Assembly (NCBI GenBank): GCA_024138015.1
Contig: JAMXBB010000011.1
Span: forward strand, 45,904,900 to 45,968,899
Source: Lumnitzera littorea
Taxonomy: Eukaryota; Streptophyta; Magnoliopsida; Myrtales; Combretaceae
Length of the DNA: 64,000 nucleotides
Direction: 5' to 3'
In this document: piece after piece, positions 1 to 11,993 of the stretch
Position numbering within the stretch: the first letter of the stretch is position 1
Layout: each line of letters opens with the position of its first letter
Program-made: the position numbers and the translations under genes
Notes under the pieces: model-generated
Told to the model about the DNA's origin: nothing
Databases searched by the model: none
Seen by the model: the letters and a program-made list of their open reading frames with translations, nothing else

Positions 1-148
1 TTTTTAAAATAATTTAATGTGTTTTGGGATAAATTCTCTTGATGTGCTGTACGTGTGTCTTTTTTGAAAATGGGAGGTGGGGGCCAATGGGCTTTTTACA
101 AAGATCATGTGCCTTTTTTGGTCATTTACGAATCTACTGCTTTTTTAG

Positions 149-3100
149 GGATGAGGAAGCTATGAGGACCATGCGGAGATGCTCTGTCTTATTGTGGATC
201 TTGTTGAAGCAAGCATCTATGCTGATAATCCAGAATGGAGGTTAGTATTAGTTTTCGTTCAAAGATTTCCTATTGCCTTTTCAGGATTAGATAAGCTTAA
301 TCAGAGTTGAACCCAATGTTGTGGTGGGAATGATCATCAGAAATCTTAACACTTCTTGTGCAATGCTGCATCATTCGTCAGGGATTCCTTATGCTGTCTA
401 TTGTCTAGGTTTTAATGGCTAAGGGTATGACTATGGAGTCTTTGAACAAGCTAGAGCACCTTCAAGGATTGTATTAACAATTTCTCCAACATTACTAATT
501 TATTTGATTGGGTGATTAAGCCCGACACTACATGTTATAAGAACTATCGACTCTAGAAACAGAGAGATTGATTCTCCAGTTTAAAAGATCTTTTTCCTTT
601 ATTTTGTTACTTTGATTTGGACAACGGATATATTGATATGTGATCTGCAGTGTCGATGAGCAGGCAGCAAAAGATATTCAGTTAATTGATGCTACTGCAG
701 AGAAACAAGCTCAGATTTCTCTGAAGAGTGCAAGCTATTCCCTGCTGATGTGCAAATCCAATCCATATACCCATTGTAAGAAATCTTCTTGTACTTCTGA
801 AATATGATTTATTTGGCTTTGTCATTTTAGTAGATTACACATTGAGCATATTTGACAGATATCTGCCAATGAATGAATAGATTTAGCAACATCATGTCTC
901 TATAGTCAAGGTTCATTTCAGGCCAGACATTTCTGAACTTGAGACAAAGCTTTCAGAACAATCAATGATACTAATGAATTTGCAGCAAAAGGTTTGATGA
1001 TTTAGCTTCCAAGGTTTGTGCTTGATTCTTTTTTTTTTCCATTTCTATGCTCAAATTTCTGTATTTGCATCGGAACAATTTGATGTGCCCTCTGTTTTTG
1101 ACCTTTCATAATATTTTTGATCCTTATGCTTGATAATTGTCATTTTATTATGTGGTTCCATAAAATGTCTGTTGTATTCTATCCTTTTACCCATTTAATG
1201 TCCATGTAATTTTACATCTATATTGTATGAAGTGGATGTGCTGTACTCATTTATAACTGGGTTTGATTTACTTAACTACGAGCTGTTGAGTCTTTCTTCT
1301 TTTTTGTTCAATAATGCTTTCAGTTTATGGTTTTGGCTGCTTCCACATTAGCCTGTTTTAGAGTTTCAGGTTAGATAAAAATGCTCAAGTACATAATACC
1401 ATTTTGAAATCTAGATGAACTTTCCTTCTATTTTACTCAGAAAAAAAAAAAAAAAAAGAAAAGAAAATATCTACATGAACTTCGGATTCTCTTCTGTATG
1501 ATTGGATTTTCCATGCAGATATTGTCTAGTTTAGTCTAGTCCTCTTTTGAACATTAAGCTGGTCTCTGTTACTTTGCCTTCATATGCATCCAAAAATGTG
1601 TTCATACTTGTCTCTGATTTTTGTCTAACTTCACATAATTAGTATTTATCTCTTATTAGTTTCTACTTACTGTTTTTCCTTTTATAATTAGCATGCATAC
1701 AACCCAGATGAGGACTATGCAGAGGTTGAATCACAATTGCAGGCACATTTTGAATCCTTTCTGGAAACTGCAAGAACATTCAACATGATCTACACCAAGG
1801 TTTATTTTGCTCTCTCTTTTACATTGACTTTCATCTGATGCAATCTTGTATTGTTTCAGGAAAGCCCCTCTAAATCAATAAGCTCATTCATGTTGTCCTT
1901 CATGCAGGAAATTTGTCCATGGACACACATGATGGAGGTACCACAACTTCATGGTTTTGGGCCAGCTGCCAATCACTTATTAGAAGCATACAAGATGCTT
2001 TTGAAGGTATTCCTCATGCTTTATGAAAATATTCTCAGTAAAATTCATGAAACATGTGGTCAGATAAATTGTGGTTTCCTGTACAATTCAAGTTACTGGA
2101 CTAACAATTTCCCAAAAAACTTTCTGCAGTAGCAGACTTGTTAATTGTCTCCCCCGATTGGACTCCTGATATGAGTCTTATTGTTCTTCTTCTATTTGTT
2201 TGAACTTTAGTATTGGAGATTTCAGCTACCAAATTGCAATATACATGGGCTATGTCCTTGAAGTTGAATTGTTTCATATGATATTTCAGCCCCATATTGA
2301 ATGCACCAATGAAGGGAATACATGCTCTGTTCTTCAGATTAATTTCGTAAAATCTCACTTGTCTTCTGGTGCAGTTTGCCTCTTTAGCTTGCTCTCCACT
2401 GTGTTCTGTCCCCAGCAATTGCAACTTTAATCTTGAAAATTTATATCATTACTGAATTACTGAAACAGCTCAATATCCTATCTGTTATCTCTTGAGTTCT
2501 ATGCGTCCTTGTACCATCAATTTGTAATTGATCCATCAGATATATGTGGTTAAATCCTCATTGCCTGGTGTGCAGTAGCTTGGAGGTTGCCTTTTTATTT
2601 GCATATTGATTGCTTGTTTATTTGGATGTTCCAGTATAATAGTACATATTTATTTTTTATTCTGACTATGTCTAAGCATTTGCACATATAATATTGTTGT
2701 TTCTTAGTTAACCCAAGGCTTCAATTTGTAATGGGTTAAATCAAGTATTCCATTTTAATGGACTTCTTTTATCCATGCCTGTACTCATATTCTGTTATGC
2801 TCACCTCAAAACTTATCCATTCATCTCAGTTCCTGTGGGATTCACGCTCTAACATATCTAACTGAGTTTACTTTAGAGTTATTTGTGATTTTTTAAGATC
2901 AGTGTGTTGATTTTTAATGTCACCTCTTAAGTTAAATCATTTTATATCTTAGGTCAACCTTTTTAACTGTGGTTGCTAATTGGCTCTAAAATGGCCATAT
3001 TTGTGTGGTGACTTACAATTGCTCCTTATGTTTAATTTTCTGGCAGTTCCTTGGTAACTTGAGAAATCTTAGAGATTCCTGTGCAGCTTTGGCTCTTGGG

Positions 3101-3244
3101 TTGACTGAAACAGCTGCTGGTGAACCTTTGTCAGTAGCAGGAATAATCTCTGAGTGTGAGTCAGCATTAACTTTCTTATATTGGGACCTAGGAATTCTTT
3201 CGGCCTCCATTTCACATGAACAAGGTGCAGAGCTGCTTCAGTAG
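149..3244 (+). pseudogene. AUG7: AUGMIN subunit 7 (AUG7), disrupted, 5' end outside window
   Basis: AUG7 is a plant subunit of augmin, the complex that recruits gamma-tubulin to existing microtubules in spindle and phragmoplast. I recognise its C-terminal two thirds in six exons with GT..AG borders: 149-240, 651-775, 922-1013, 1692-1799, 1908-2006 and 3047-3244 (stop TAG). Telling segments are LVEASIYADNPEWS, DEQAAKDIQLID, PDISELETKLSEQS, HAYNPDEDYAEVESQ, MMEVPQLHGFGPAAN and FLGNLRNLRDS. Exons 4 to 6 are fully open. Three lesions break the frame: an in-frame TGA at 152-154 (expected Gly-His/Arg-Gly), loss of one T at about 715-719, and gain of one T at about 992-995. Both indels are in T runs and could be assembly errors, but the TGA is not of that kind. 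Introns are kept, so this is not a retrocopy. The N-terminal exons would lie left of position 1; what precedes 149 is too degraded to call. Confidence 0.82.
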
Positions 3245-3568
3245 CAAGTATGCCCTTAGTTTTGTAATTACCTGAATGTTTTTCTGATTGATTCTGCTTT
3301 TCCATTATATCACCTAGTTTCTTTATGGCATTGTCTATGAAATACAAAAACAACCATGACTAGGTCATTGTTGAGTGTTGGCTATGTTTTTGAAAGTTTG
3401 TACGATCTTTAAGCTTGGCAAGTATATTTGGAGAACAATTTGAATTTTTTTTTTTTTTTTCTTTTTTGTGTGTGAATTCTTCATCTGAAAACTTATTATA
3501 GTAACTTCCTTATAAAGTATTATTTAGCTCTTGAAGTGGAATGAGCAGACCGTAATGTGTTGTGATAG

Positions 3569-3951
3569 GATGTGGGTGCATGTGCATCTTGTGCATTTTT
3601 TCCCTTGGAAAGAATTGTTGTTATTGTATGTGTGGCTGGGGCTTCAGTGCATCATTTTAACCTCATTACCATGCCTGATTTTCTGAAGGAAAAGCTAGCA
3701 GGTAAATCAGCCTGGCATTGTTGTCCTGTATATGAGCAGAATGATCCTAGTGTTTCCTCTTTAAGACAACTTTAATGAAAGCTTGATTCCACCTTTTTCC
3801 TTTTGCTATTTTTATCGTAGGTGGAGAAAGGGGAGGGTTTGATGAGGGGATCACCCGCTTTGCATCACGTGCAGGTACTTGCTGGGTTATGGTCCAGATG
3901 TTTTTCACTGTCCACCTGTGGATGTTCTATCATCAATATTCTGTGGTCTAG
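3569..3951 (+). other. Two exon-like segments of an unrecognised membrane protein gene
   Basis: Two open segments fit each other by splice phase. The first (3569-3701) follows an AG and ends at GCAG|GTAAAT. The second (from 3821) follows CGTAG and completes the split Gly codon. Joined, the reading frame runs through LITMPDFLKEKLAG, then GERGGFDEGITRFASRA, then a hydrophobic stretch around VQMFFTVHLWMFYHQYS to a TAG at 3949-3951. The last part looks like a membrane segment. A second possible donor (CAG|GTACTT) lies at 3871-3876. I do not recognise the family. It lies about 0.3 kb downstream of AUG7 on the same strand, so it is either a neighbouring gene or its remnant. No start codon or complete gene can be assembled within the window. 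Confidence 0.4.
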
Positions 3952-4451
3952 TACTCACTCACATTTAGCATTAGGCATAGTATATTCATCTAACCAAAAC
4001 GTGGGTTCTTCTTCTTCTTCTTCTTGTCTTTTCATTTGGAATGGATTCGAGAATTTGATTCAGCTGAAAAGGGGTAAAAAAATTCTCAGATATAGCAGTT
4101 CAATAAAGGGGTAAAAGTCTCAGATGTGGCTGTTCAGTTGTGCTTTATGAACTAGCTCTTTACAGCATTAACAATATAGCCTGCTCTTTAGATTTTATTC
4201 TCAATATCTATTCTGGAAGCAGCTTCAGAACATGTTCTTTTATCTGCATGTTGTTGGAAAGTTCCTAATATGTAGAGAAGTGCTTCAAGACACCAATATC
4301 ATGGGGTACTTAATTGGCAAATATTTGTTCCTGGAACTATAGGATTGCAATATTAAACATGGAGGTAATGCGCTAGCACAATCTTTCAGATACATAAACG
4401 ATTGCTGTTATGTTGTATTTCAAGTCACCTTCATATGTATAGATTAAACAG

Positions 4452-4583
4452 CAGATTCACCGGAAGATGGTACATGACAATTCATGTAGTAATGATTTTT
4501 ACAGAGTTTTTTGTCCATATCGTACTGGAGGGTACAAACCAGATCCAATAGTTGAACTAACTCTGGCAAGATATCAGTTAATG
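4452..4583 (+). other. Exon-like segment, 44 codons, function unknown
   Basis: This is an open frame without stops, bounded by a good acceptor (AAACAG before 4452) and donor (GTAATG after 4583). The translation includes FYRVFCPYRTGGYKPDP and IVELTLARYQLM, which has the composition of real coding sequence and not of chance AT-rich ORFs. Its length is a multiple of three, so it could be a phase-0 internal exon. It may belong to the same gene as the segments at 3569-3951, but no continuous link is visible: 3952-4451 shows no coding signal. I could not assign a family. Confidence 0.38.
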
Positions 4584-6179
4584 GTAATGTATCTTTTGTT
4601 GTCATGCATTTGCATCAAATTGCATATATTTGAGATCTCATAATGTACAAGATGGTTTTCATAATATTTAGGTATCATTTGGTTGTAATTTACAGTATTG
4701 AATTGGACAAAACTCTTTGCCCTTTGTTTGGTTTGCATAATTAGCTATGTTACTAAATAAAAAAGGGTCATGGACAACTAGACAAAAGCTCAAAAATTAT
4801 GTATATATTTGATAGTACAATAATCTATTTCACGTAGTATAAGAAAAATATATCTTTGAGGCTCCAAAAGTAATGCCACACTAAATTCTTAAATTATAAT
4901 ATTGAACTTTATTATAATATATATTATAAATAATTAAATTATTAAAATTTTTCATTTACAAAAATTTGTATTTAATATTATATTTACTATTGCATATATC
5001 AAATGTGGTTTGATAAGGTTATCTATTATTTAGTGTTAATAATCAAATGCTACCTTGAATAATAATGGCTATTGTGTTATATAGTGGGTTTTTATTAGAT
5101 TTAGGTAAGGGTTAATTTCGAATCATAAATCGATTAGAAACTGGCTTGAGTTCGTTAATGGCCAAGTTGAATTGGCAAGCTTTTAGGGATTAAACGGTTC
5201 ACTTAGGTGGAATCGCTCGACTTAAGGGGTAGCGGTTCAAGGATCGCTTCATTCTCCTTTACTACCTATATCCTCTGTCCTCTCTTTCTATCTCATTTGT
5301 ATATTTAACTTTTAGCATGTGTTAAAAAATTTTAATTTGCAGTTCAAAATTTAAAATTTACAGCGTCAAACTGTTTAAAATTTTAAATTTCAAAATTTAA
5401 ATGACACATTCACATACTTTTCGATCTTTATAAATAATAGTTTCAGGCTTAACAGCAATAATTACTTTACAAATTAATTAAATCTCTTTAACTCTAACTA
5501 TTCTGCTTTCATATGTTTTTTAGTGCAAAATTTTGTTAGAAATATTTCTTTCTATTAATCATAAATTTTTGTGTGTAATTCTTTATTTTACTACACAGAA
5601 TAATTTACATTAGCAAATAATGTTGATATATAGATATACTCATTATAATATTTTCGCTTTATTTTTTCTTACATATTATTTATATTTTTCACTCATAAAT
5701 ATTTGCATAAATGGAAAAATTTTTGCACCATATTTTTTCCAATAAAAAACATAGTTCATCATTTGATGGTAAAAGTAAGAGTAAAGGCATTGGAATTTTC
5801 AATATATCATCTACGCTACTACAATTTAAGGATATTTAAGCGTATTTGAATAACGAGTACGACTTGAATGAGTAGAGGATACATGATATGGTTGAGAATG
5901 TGGAAGAAGAATTTACATCACTTCCGGGGTTTCGATGTAAAACCTCGTCGCAATAGTAATTAGGCTACACCACTTCTTAGCTTTGACGTTGAATATCAAC
6001 ATATGAGTTACTAGGTACGTTACCTCTCAGTTTTAAACCTTTATGCATGAGTGTCCTTGAATGTTATATTAGATTCGAATCTTCTCGTATGAGTATTCTT
6101 GTACGACCTGTAAGATTTGAACCCTCATAGATAAGTTGCTTTGCAAGCACGTTCGAGAATGAGGAGGATGACAAAGAAA
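4584..6179. other. AT-rich non-coding stretch, probably intron plus 5' part of hAT relict
   Basis: No open frame or RNA gene is recognisable. From about 5090 the base composition changes (phrases such as GGTTCACTTAGG and AGCGGTTCAAGGATCGC), echoed in inverse orientation near 8810-8890. That suggests these are the subterminal regions of the hAT element that follows. I could not identify terminal inverted repeats or the expected 8-bp target duplication. Confidence 0.3.
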
Positions 6180-8262
6180 TTATTCCTAAAATAGAAGAAA
6201 AACATATGGGATAATGTGGGCCCAGTAGTTCGAGACCATTTGGCTCAGGTAAGCTCCATAAGCCTAGTAAGTTTAATATTTTTATTACTCATTTCTGTAA
6301 AGGTACAAATGAAAGAGGGAACTCAAGGTTGTTTTGCAACTATTGCAATGCAAATTACTCGTGGAAAATTGGAGAGTGATATGACACTCTTAATAAGCAT
6401 TTCAGGTTGAAGCATCCTGAAGAGGTGGAAATAAATAAAATGCAATAATAGACTGCTCAAGGCGGTGGTTCATCCGGATAAATACTAATAAGGTATGATG
6501 AAGAGATGTATAAATATAACTTAATACAGTACTTAGCGAACATGCATCTCTCATTTAATGCGAGTGCATCAGAGTGGTAAAATCGATATGAGCGGGAGAC
6601 ATTCAATCTTAACTTGCGACAGCTTAGCTATAGAACGATAACTCAAGTCACGTAGAAGCTTTACTACAAAAGTAAAAGGGAGCTCATAGGTAAGTTTCCT
6701 TCCCTTGATATACAAGTATTCATGTGTGCAGACATATGAATGGATCATTTTCGTAATAATTCTTATATGGGTATTATTGTTTATTGGGTGGACGATAATT
6801 GGCAACTTAATAAATGACTATTAGCTTTAAGAGTATTTAACAATTGACGCATAGTGCAAAATGTTTATAAAATTATTAGAGAAATTCTAAATGAGTATAG
6901 ATTAGTAAGGAAAATTTTTTCTATTGGTTTTGATAATGCAATTGCTAATAGTAAATATTGTATCAATATCTAATTTACAAAATTATTATCAACTAGCGTT
7001 TGGGGGGAGGGATTTTTTTTCCACATATGCTATGCATGTCATATTTTTAACTTGTGTGTTAAGGATGACGTTGCAGCTTTACATGATAGTATAGTTTCGA
7101 TCAAGAATATTGTTAAGATAATAACCAACAAGCCATTTCTTCATAAAAAGTGGAGAAACTTTTGTATGAAGCGCGAGAAGAGATATTGAAAGTTTAAAAT
7201 GGATGTGCAACATTATTGAAACTTGACTTACGACTTGTTGCATAATATAGTTACTTATAGCAAATTGTTATGTGACTTCACAATGTACAATATGTAGAGA
7301 ATTGATATTTTTCCCAATAATTGAGATATTTGCATCCAATTAGTTAAAGTTTTGAAAGTTTTTTATAATATTACTAAGATTTTTTTACAAGTTTATAGAT
7401 CTAGTATTCACTTGTCTATTATGTCAGCAGTCAGTATACTTAGTGTGCTAATTCAAGCTCGTGAGGATCCAAACCTGTACGCATGTGTATACGATATGAT
7501 GTTGAAGTGATTAATTTATTATAAAAAGATTCCTCATATTTATCTCGTAGCAACTATTCTAAACTTTCGTTGTAAAGTGAAATTATTACTAATATATTTG
7601 AAAACTTATTATGATCATATTCAAGATTCAATAGATTTTCAAGACATGTACAGTTTGGAAGCACAACAAAAAGTGTCAGCAACAACAGTTGACAAAAAGG
7701 AAATGCTCAACTACTATCAAACTTAGTATGATGGTTAGTTATCAGTCTCTCTTTTACCACTCACTAAGGAGCAACATTACTCTTTTATGAATGAGTAGTT
7801 ACTAATATAAAAATTGAAGAGATAACGGTCTGGTGATACAATATTTGAGATGTAGCATTACACTAATACAAATTTCGAGTTTTCGGAAAATATCTCTATT
7901 AAGAACTTTGATATTTTAGAGTGGTAGCAAAAGCATGAAGAGACTACCCATTGTTATCTCGCATTGCCCATAAAGTATTTGTTGCTTTGGCTTCAATGGT
8001 CGCTGTTGAGCAAACGTTTAATATAATAGGCCTGATTCTCAAGGAATGTCGAGCTTCTCTATCTGTTGTCAGTATTGAGGCAAATGCTTGCATAGAAAAT
8101 TAGTACAAAGTGAGCTGTAGACAACAAGAATCATGTGAGACATCAAGTTAAGAGGATGATTATTTTAGTGATTGGAACCGATTTGATAGAAGACCAAGCT
8201 CACTTGTGGGTTTTACTTCTACTCACGAATATGAACAGTTACCTCAAGATAATATATAATAA
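6180..8262 (+). pseudogene. hAT-family transposase, heavily decayed
   Basis: hAT transposases carry an N-terminal BED zinc finger and a C-terminal dimerisation domain. Both can be read here. The BED finger is at 6315-6430 (SRLFCNYCNANYSW, then LNKHFRLKHPEE, giving Cys-x2-Cys and His-x4-His) with a TGA between the Cys and His pairs. The dimerisation domain is at 7945-8100 (YPLLSRIAHKVFVALAS, then a run ending RASLSVVSIEANACIEN), open for 52 codons. Between them, fragments such as LNLRQLSYRT, FSIGFDNAIANS and LIQAREDPNLYA appear in changing frames with many stops. The gene has therefore lost function through both nonsense changes and indels. The same frame may continue to about 8262. It is an autonomous-type element gone dead, inserted just downstream of the exon-like segments. 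Confidence 0.75.
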
Positions 8263-9524
8263 ATTTTCTTTTCATCCTTTAAGAAAAAGTTTTATTACGT
8301 AGAAATTTTTTTTTTTTCTAATTGTCCATAAAAACTAAATGACATGATTTTCCTAAAAGTGATGATATAGCATTAGGTTTTTCCAAATTATGACTAATTA
8401 AAATTATTTTCATTCAAAAAATTTAATTTCGATAATTATGTACATTTTGATACTTTTCTGAAAATGTAAAATTGATCAACAAATTAAAGGTTTTTTAAAA
8501 ATCTAAACCGAACTACGGCAATCTGATTTTGATTAGTTGCTATGTAGGCATATTTTGGGTGACTATAAAATACTAAAAAAATATTTTCCCTTTAATCACT
8601 TTATTCTATTCGATCAGATTAGGACATTAAGTATTCATATTGTAAGAGATTTTTTTGTATTTTATTTTATATTCTTTTTTAATATATATTTTATGGATGG
8701 GTTGAAAAAAGAAAATGGTTGAAGGATCGATAAAGTGAGAAGAAAAAAAAAATAATGTAAAGGCTTAAGAGAGAGAACAAAAAAGAAAAAAGGTTCGAGA
8801 GTCATGAACTAGTCCTGAACTATCGGCTCACGAGCCAATCAAGATGACCTCGACTCATGAACCGGCGATTCAAGGTCGGTTCGATCTGTCGCCTAAGTTT
8901 AGTTGTCATTTGTTTATGTATTATTAGTTCATTGTGAATTATGTTTTGTTTTATATTTCTATTCAAGATGGGGCATTTGAGAGTAGTAGTTAAGATATTG
9001 GTTTAAAAAGGAGGCATACAATGCGTTTGCAATCTATAAGAGCTCACAATCGAGGATCCGACTTTCTATTAATTGGTGGCGTTGACGATACTCTTGTTCT
9101 CACAAAGGCGTTGGGGCGGCCACGAGATAAGTACGCTGTAACATGAATTCTCACGTGAGAACATGCACAGTGAAAACAGTCAAATTATTACTATTTTTAT
9201 TTTGGGTAAAGTAAATTATTACTATTTGCAGCTGGAGGAAATGTAAATATTTTTGTACTGTCAAACAACATTTTATACGTTAATTATCTTCACTTGATTA
9301 CATACATGCAACGGCATACGATGGCTTAAATGAGTTTATAGCGCTTGCTACTAAATTAAATATCACATGATTGTGGCCTACGATATGGACGACAATGGTC
9401 ATAGCCAGATGTTACATTGCATTGTATTTTAGGAGTACTTGCGGTTAGGAGAGTCGTGTTTCGTGTATATGTTTAAACGGATTTGTGTTTGAAAATCTCA
9501 AACCATGTAATACGACTCATATGA
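8263..9524. other. AT-rich spacer including probable 3' end of the hAT relict
   Basis: No coding or RNA signal is visible. The segment about 8800-8890 is GC-richer, with inverted echoes of about 5150-5250, and is the best candidate for the right subterminal region of the hAT element. The rest is unassigned. Confidence 0.3.
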
Positions 9525-9803
9525 GTTACTTATGACAACTTGATTCCGCAACGCGATTTGTTTAATTGCCATGTTCCATGTCCGCATGAATTTCTTATGA
9601 TAAGAAAATTCTGGAATGAATATGGAATGGTTGTTCAACCTTTATTTGGGGGATTGCATAATTTTTATAATGAAAATTGTATTAAAAACTGTGCTACGGT
9701 TTACAAAAATAGTTTTCCATTTCTAAGTAAATGCATGGATAGGTTTGACGAAAACATCACGGTTCAAGAGTACGATCTTTTGCTTAAATTGAGTATTATA
9801 TGA
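9525..9803 (+). CDS. Unrecognised short ORF, 93 codons between stops
   Basis: An open frame runs from just after a TGA at 9522-9524 to TGA at 9801-9803. It has no good ATG near its start; the first ATG-led part begins around the FLMIRKFWNEYG segment. Composition is not simple-sequence: it is rich in Cys, Phe and Asn, with phrases NCHVPCPHEF, VVQPLFGGLHNFYN and RFDENITVQEYDLL. No family is recognised. It stands alone between the hAT relict and the first LTR element. It could be an exon fragment, a captured fragment inside an unseen transposon, or chance. Confidence 0.22.
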   Translation, partial: VTYDNLIPQRDLFNCHVPCPHEFLMIRKFWNEYGMVVQPLFGGLHNFYNENCIKNCATVYKNSFPFLSKCMDRFDENITVQEYDLLLKLSII

Positions 9804-11663
9804 CTAATTTAAATAAAAATTTGATAGAATTTTACTATAGATCAATTTACAGCATTATGTAATTAACTTAAATAAAAATGATTAATGCATTCAATTGGAT
9901 TTTTATAAAAAAAATCAAGTGGTTTCACTAATGAAGTTAGGACTAATACGGTATATATAGATGGAAGTATATACAAAAATGAAACTTAAAATGTATTGTA
10001 CTATGCCTTTTTTTATTTTAATAAACTTTGGAAATTGAATTGTAAAAGAACATAAAAAATTAAGAGTATTACTCTTATAGAACTTGAGTCAAAATGGATA
10101 GTGAAAATAATTAAAAGAAGAACGACGACACCTATGAAATTAATGACCAAGAGATAGCAGTAGATGACAAAAGAGAAGGTGCACAAGTGATTACTAGAGA
10201 AGAGATTAATGTAAGAAAATAGCGAAGTACAAAATTAAATTATAAGTACTAAAAATTTTAATTTTAAATGGGTTTTGGGTTAAACCCATTGGTGATGCTT
10301 TGATCACTATCGGTGGTTGCCTGATGGTTTAGCAATTGCATCTGGTGGTGAACTTGTAAAAAAGCCTCTTGTGGTAGTATCAATGAAGTCCCTTCGATAC
10401 TAAAGTTAAGAAGAAGGAAAAGAAAGAGTGTTTAAAGGTATAAAGAGAGCCCAGGATTTGATCTTTATACCTATAGCTTCATGCTTATTCATATAACAAT
10501 AAGTTTACCTAGTTAGGACACGTAACGCATGAGGATTAGCTCGTGTGTGGTTGGTGTAAGAAGGCATGTTCAATATGAGAAAGGACATTACCTTTTTGCT
10601 AATTATTGGTTATAGGGAAAAGTATTTGTCACATTAGCATAGGTAGCTGTCATAACTAGAGTGATTAGGCATTTAGATCATATGCTAGGCTATGGGGTGA
10701 TATTTAATGAGGAGAGAAAAGGTAATCAATAAAGTAGCCATGGTACTAAGGTCCTTAAGTCATATGCTGAGCACTTAGCATGAGCTTGAAAGTTGACGTC
10801 AACATATGACCTGGAGTTGGGCACTTGAGGACATTGGTTTGAGCTTTCGATGTCGTGAGTTGGTTGGGGTTGGAAGAGTGCTTAGGGTTAGCTTTGAGCA
10901 GGACGTGCTGTTGCTAGGTAGGTTGGGCATCAAATTCCTACAAGGTGGTTGGATGGCATGGTTGGGGAAGATCGAGAAGGTGGCTAGACTTTGGTTGGGA
11001 TTGGTTTGTTGAGGGAGCTGAACTGGTTTATTTGCTGAAGAGGGTTGAGTTGTTGGCTTGAGGAGGTGCTTAGACGGATTCGAACATGTGTGGCACTTGG
11101 GGTCTAAAAAGGCCCATCAACAACCTAGATATATGTGCAGGATTAGACAAGTTCATAAATGGATTTAAATGCACGGATATATTTTATGAATGGGTTCAAA
11201 CTGGTCCAACTTGTTTATTAATCATATTATATTTCGCGTATACAAATTTATTTACGATTGTATGCGTCGTGTTCGAGTTGGTGGACTGGGCGCTAAATTG
11301 CTGGCACTACTTGCGGTGAGGTTGGTCGGGAAGTAGTTTTAATTTCCGGTGGAAGCAATATGTCATTATTATTGGACCAAAATGATTTTTCATTCTGAAA
11401 TGGATCCTTGCAATTGATGGATCCCTTACTGACTGAATCACTAAAAAACAAATCGCAGAATCTGGTCTCGGTAATTAGAGGAAGCAACGGTGTTTTCCCC
11501 CAATTTTGGCCTTCATCGAATTCGACAATAAACATCCATTGCGTATATTTGTAAGTTTACTAAACAAGGTTTAAAGTTTTTCCAATATTCTATTAACCTT
11601 TTTCTTTTTTGGATTTGCGCTTTCTTTGGGTCTGAACCCATAGTCTCTTAATTAATCTTTGTT
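9804..11663. other. No gene recognised
   Basis: The segment is AT-rich to about 10.4 kb, then more balanced. ORFs at 10806-11012, 11086-11319 (plus) and 11293-11535 (minus) match nothing I know, overlap one another and lack supporting signals. I see no splice-consistent gene and no RNA gene. Confidence 0.4.
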
Positions 11664-11762
11664 GTAGTGATTAACATTGTCTGTATTTGCAGGGTTAATA
11701 GCGTAGATGGTTTGCAGTGATTAACATTATCTGTATGAGCAGGGTTAATAGAGCAGATGGTG
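11664..11762. repeat. Two-copy tandem duplication, 50-bp unit
   Basis: GTGATTAACATT, CTGTAT and GCAGGGTTAATAG recur at an offset of exactly 50 bases (first copy from about 11664, second from about 11714), with a few substitutions. It lies about 230 bp left of the first LTR element, in sequence that predates it. Confidence 0.75.
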
Positions 11763-11988
11763 AGTAGAGAAAGAGGTACTGTACAGATTCAAGTTTCTAT
11801 CTCGTATCCTAATCAACCTTATAATACTTTAGAGTTGCTTTCCAATTCCTGTGCCATGCAATCTACATGCAATAAGCTATCTTTGGGAAACTTATGAACG
11901 TTTATTTATTTTCCCAATATGACAATTTTATCGGGATAGGCTAATACTTATTTAAAATAAATGCTTGAATTGTGTTGTTGCTTGCATG

Positions 11989-11993
11989 GTTAT
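11989..11993. repeat. Target-site duplication GTTAT, left copy of block 1
   Basis: GTTAT immediately precedes the TG of the left LTR at 11994. The same five bases follow the terminal CA of the right LTR at 26614-26618. The perfect match fixes both outer borders of the element. Confidence 0.9.

Noticed and set aside
1440..1470. Poly(A) run as evidence of a retrocopy
   Set aside because: It lies in an intron of the AUG7 copy, and introns are retained, so no processed copy is indicated.
2101..2430. Overlapping ORFs on both strands in an AUG7 intron
   Set aside because: They fall between well-defined exons 5 and 6 of AUG7 and match nothing; they are chance frames.
10806..11535. Cluster of small ORFs on both strands
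   Set aside because: They overlap one another, lack splice or start context and match no family known to me.
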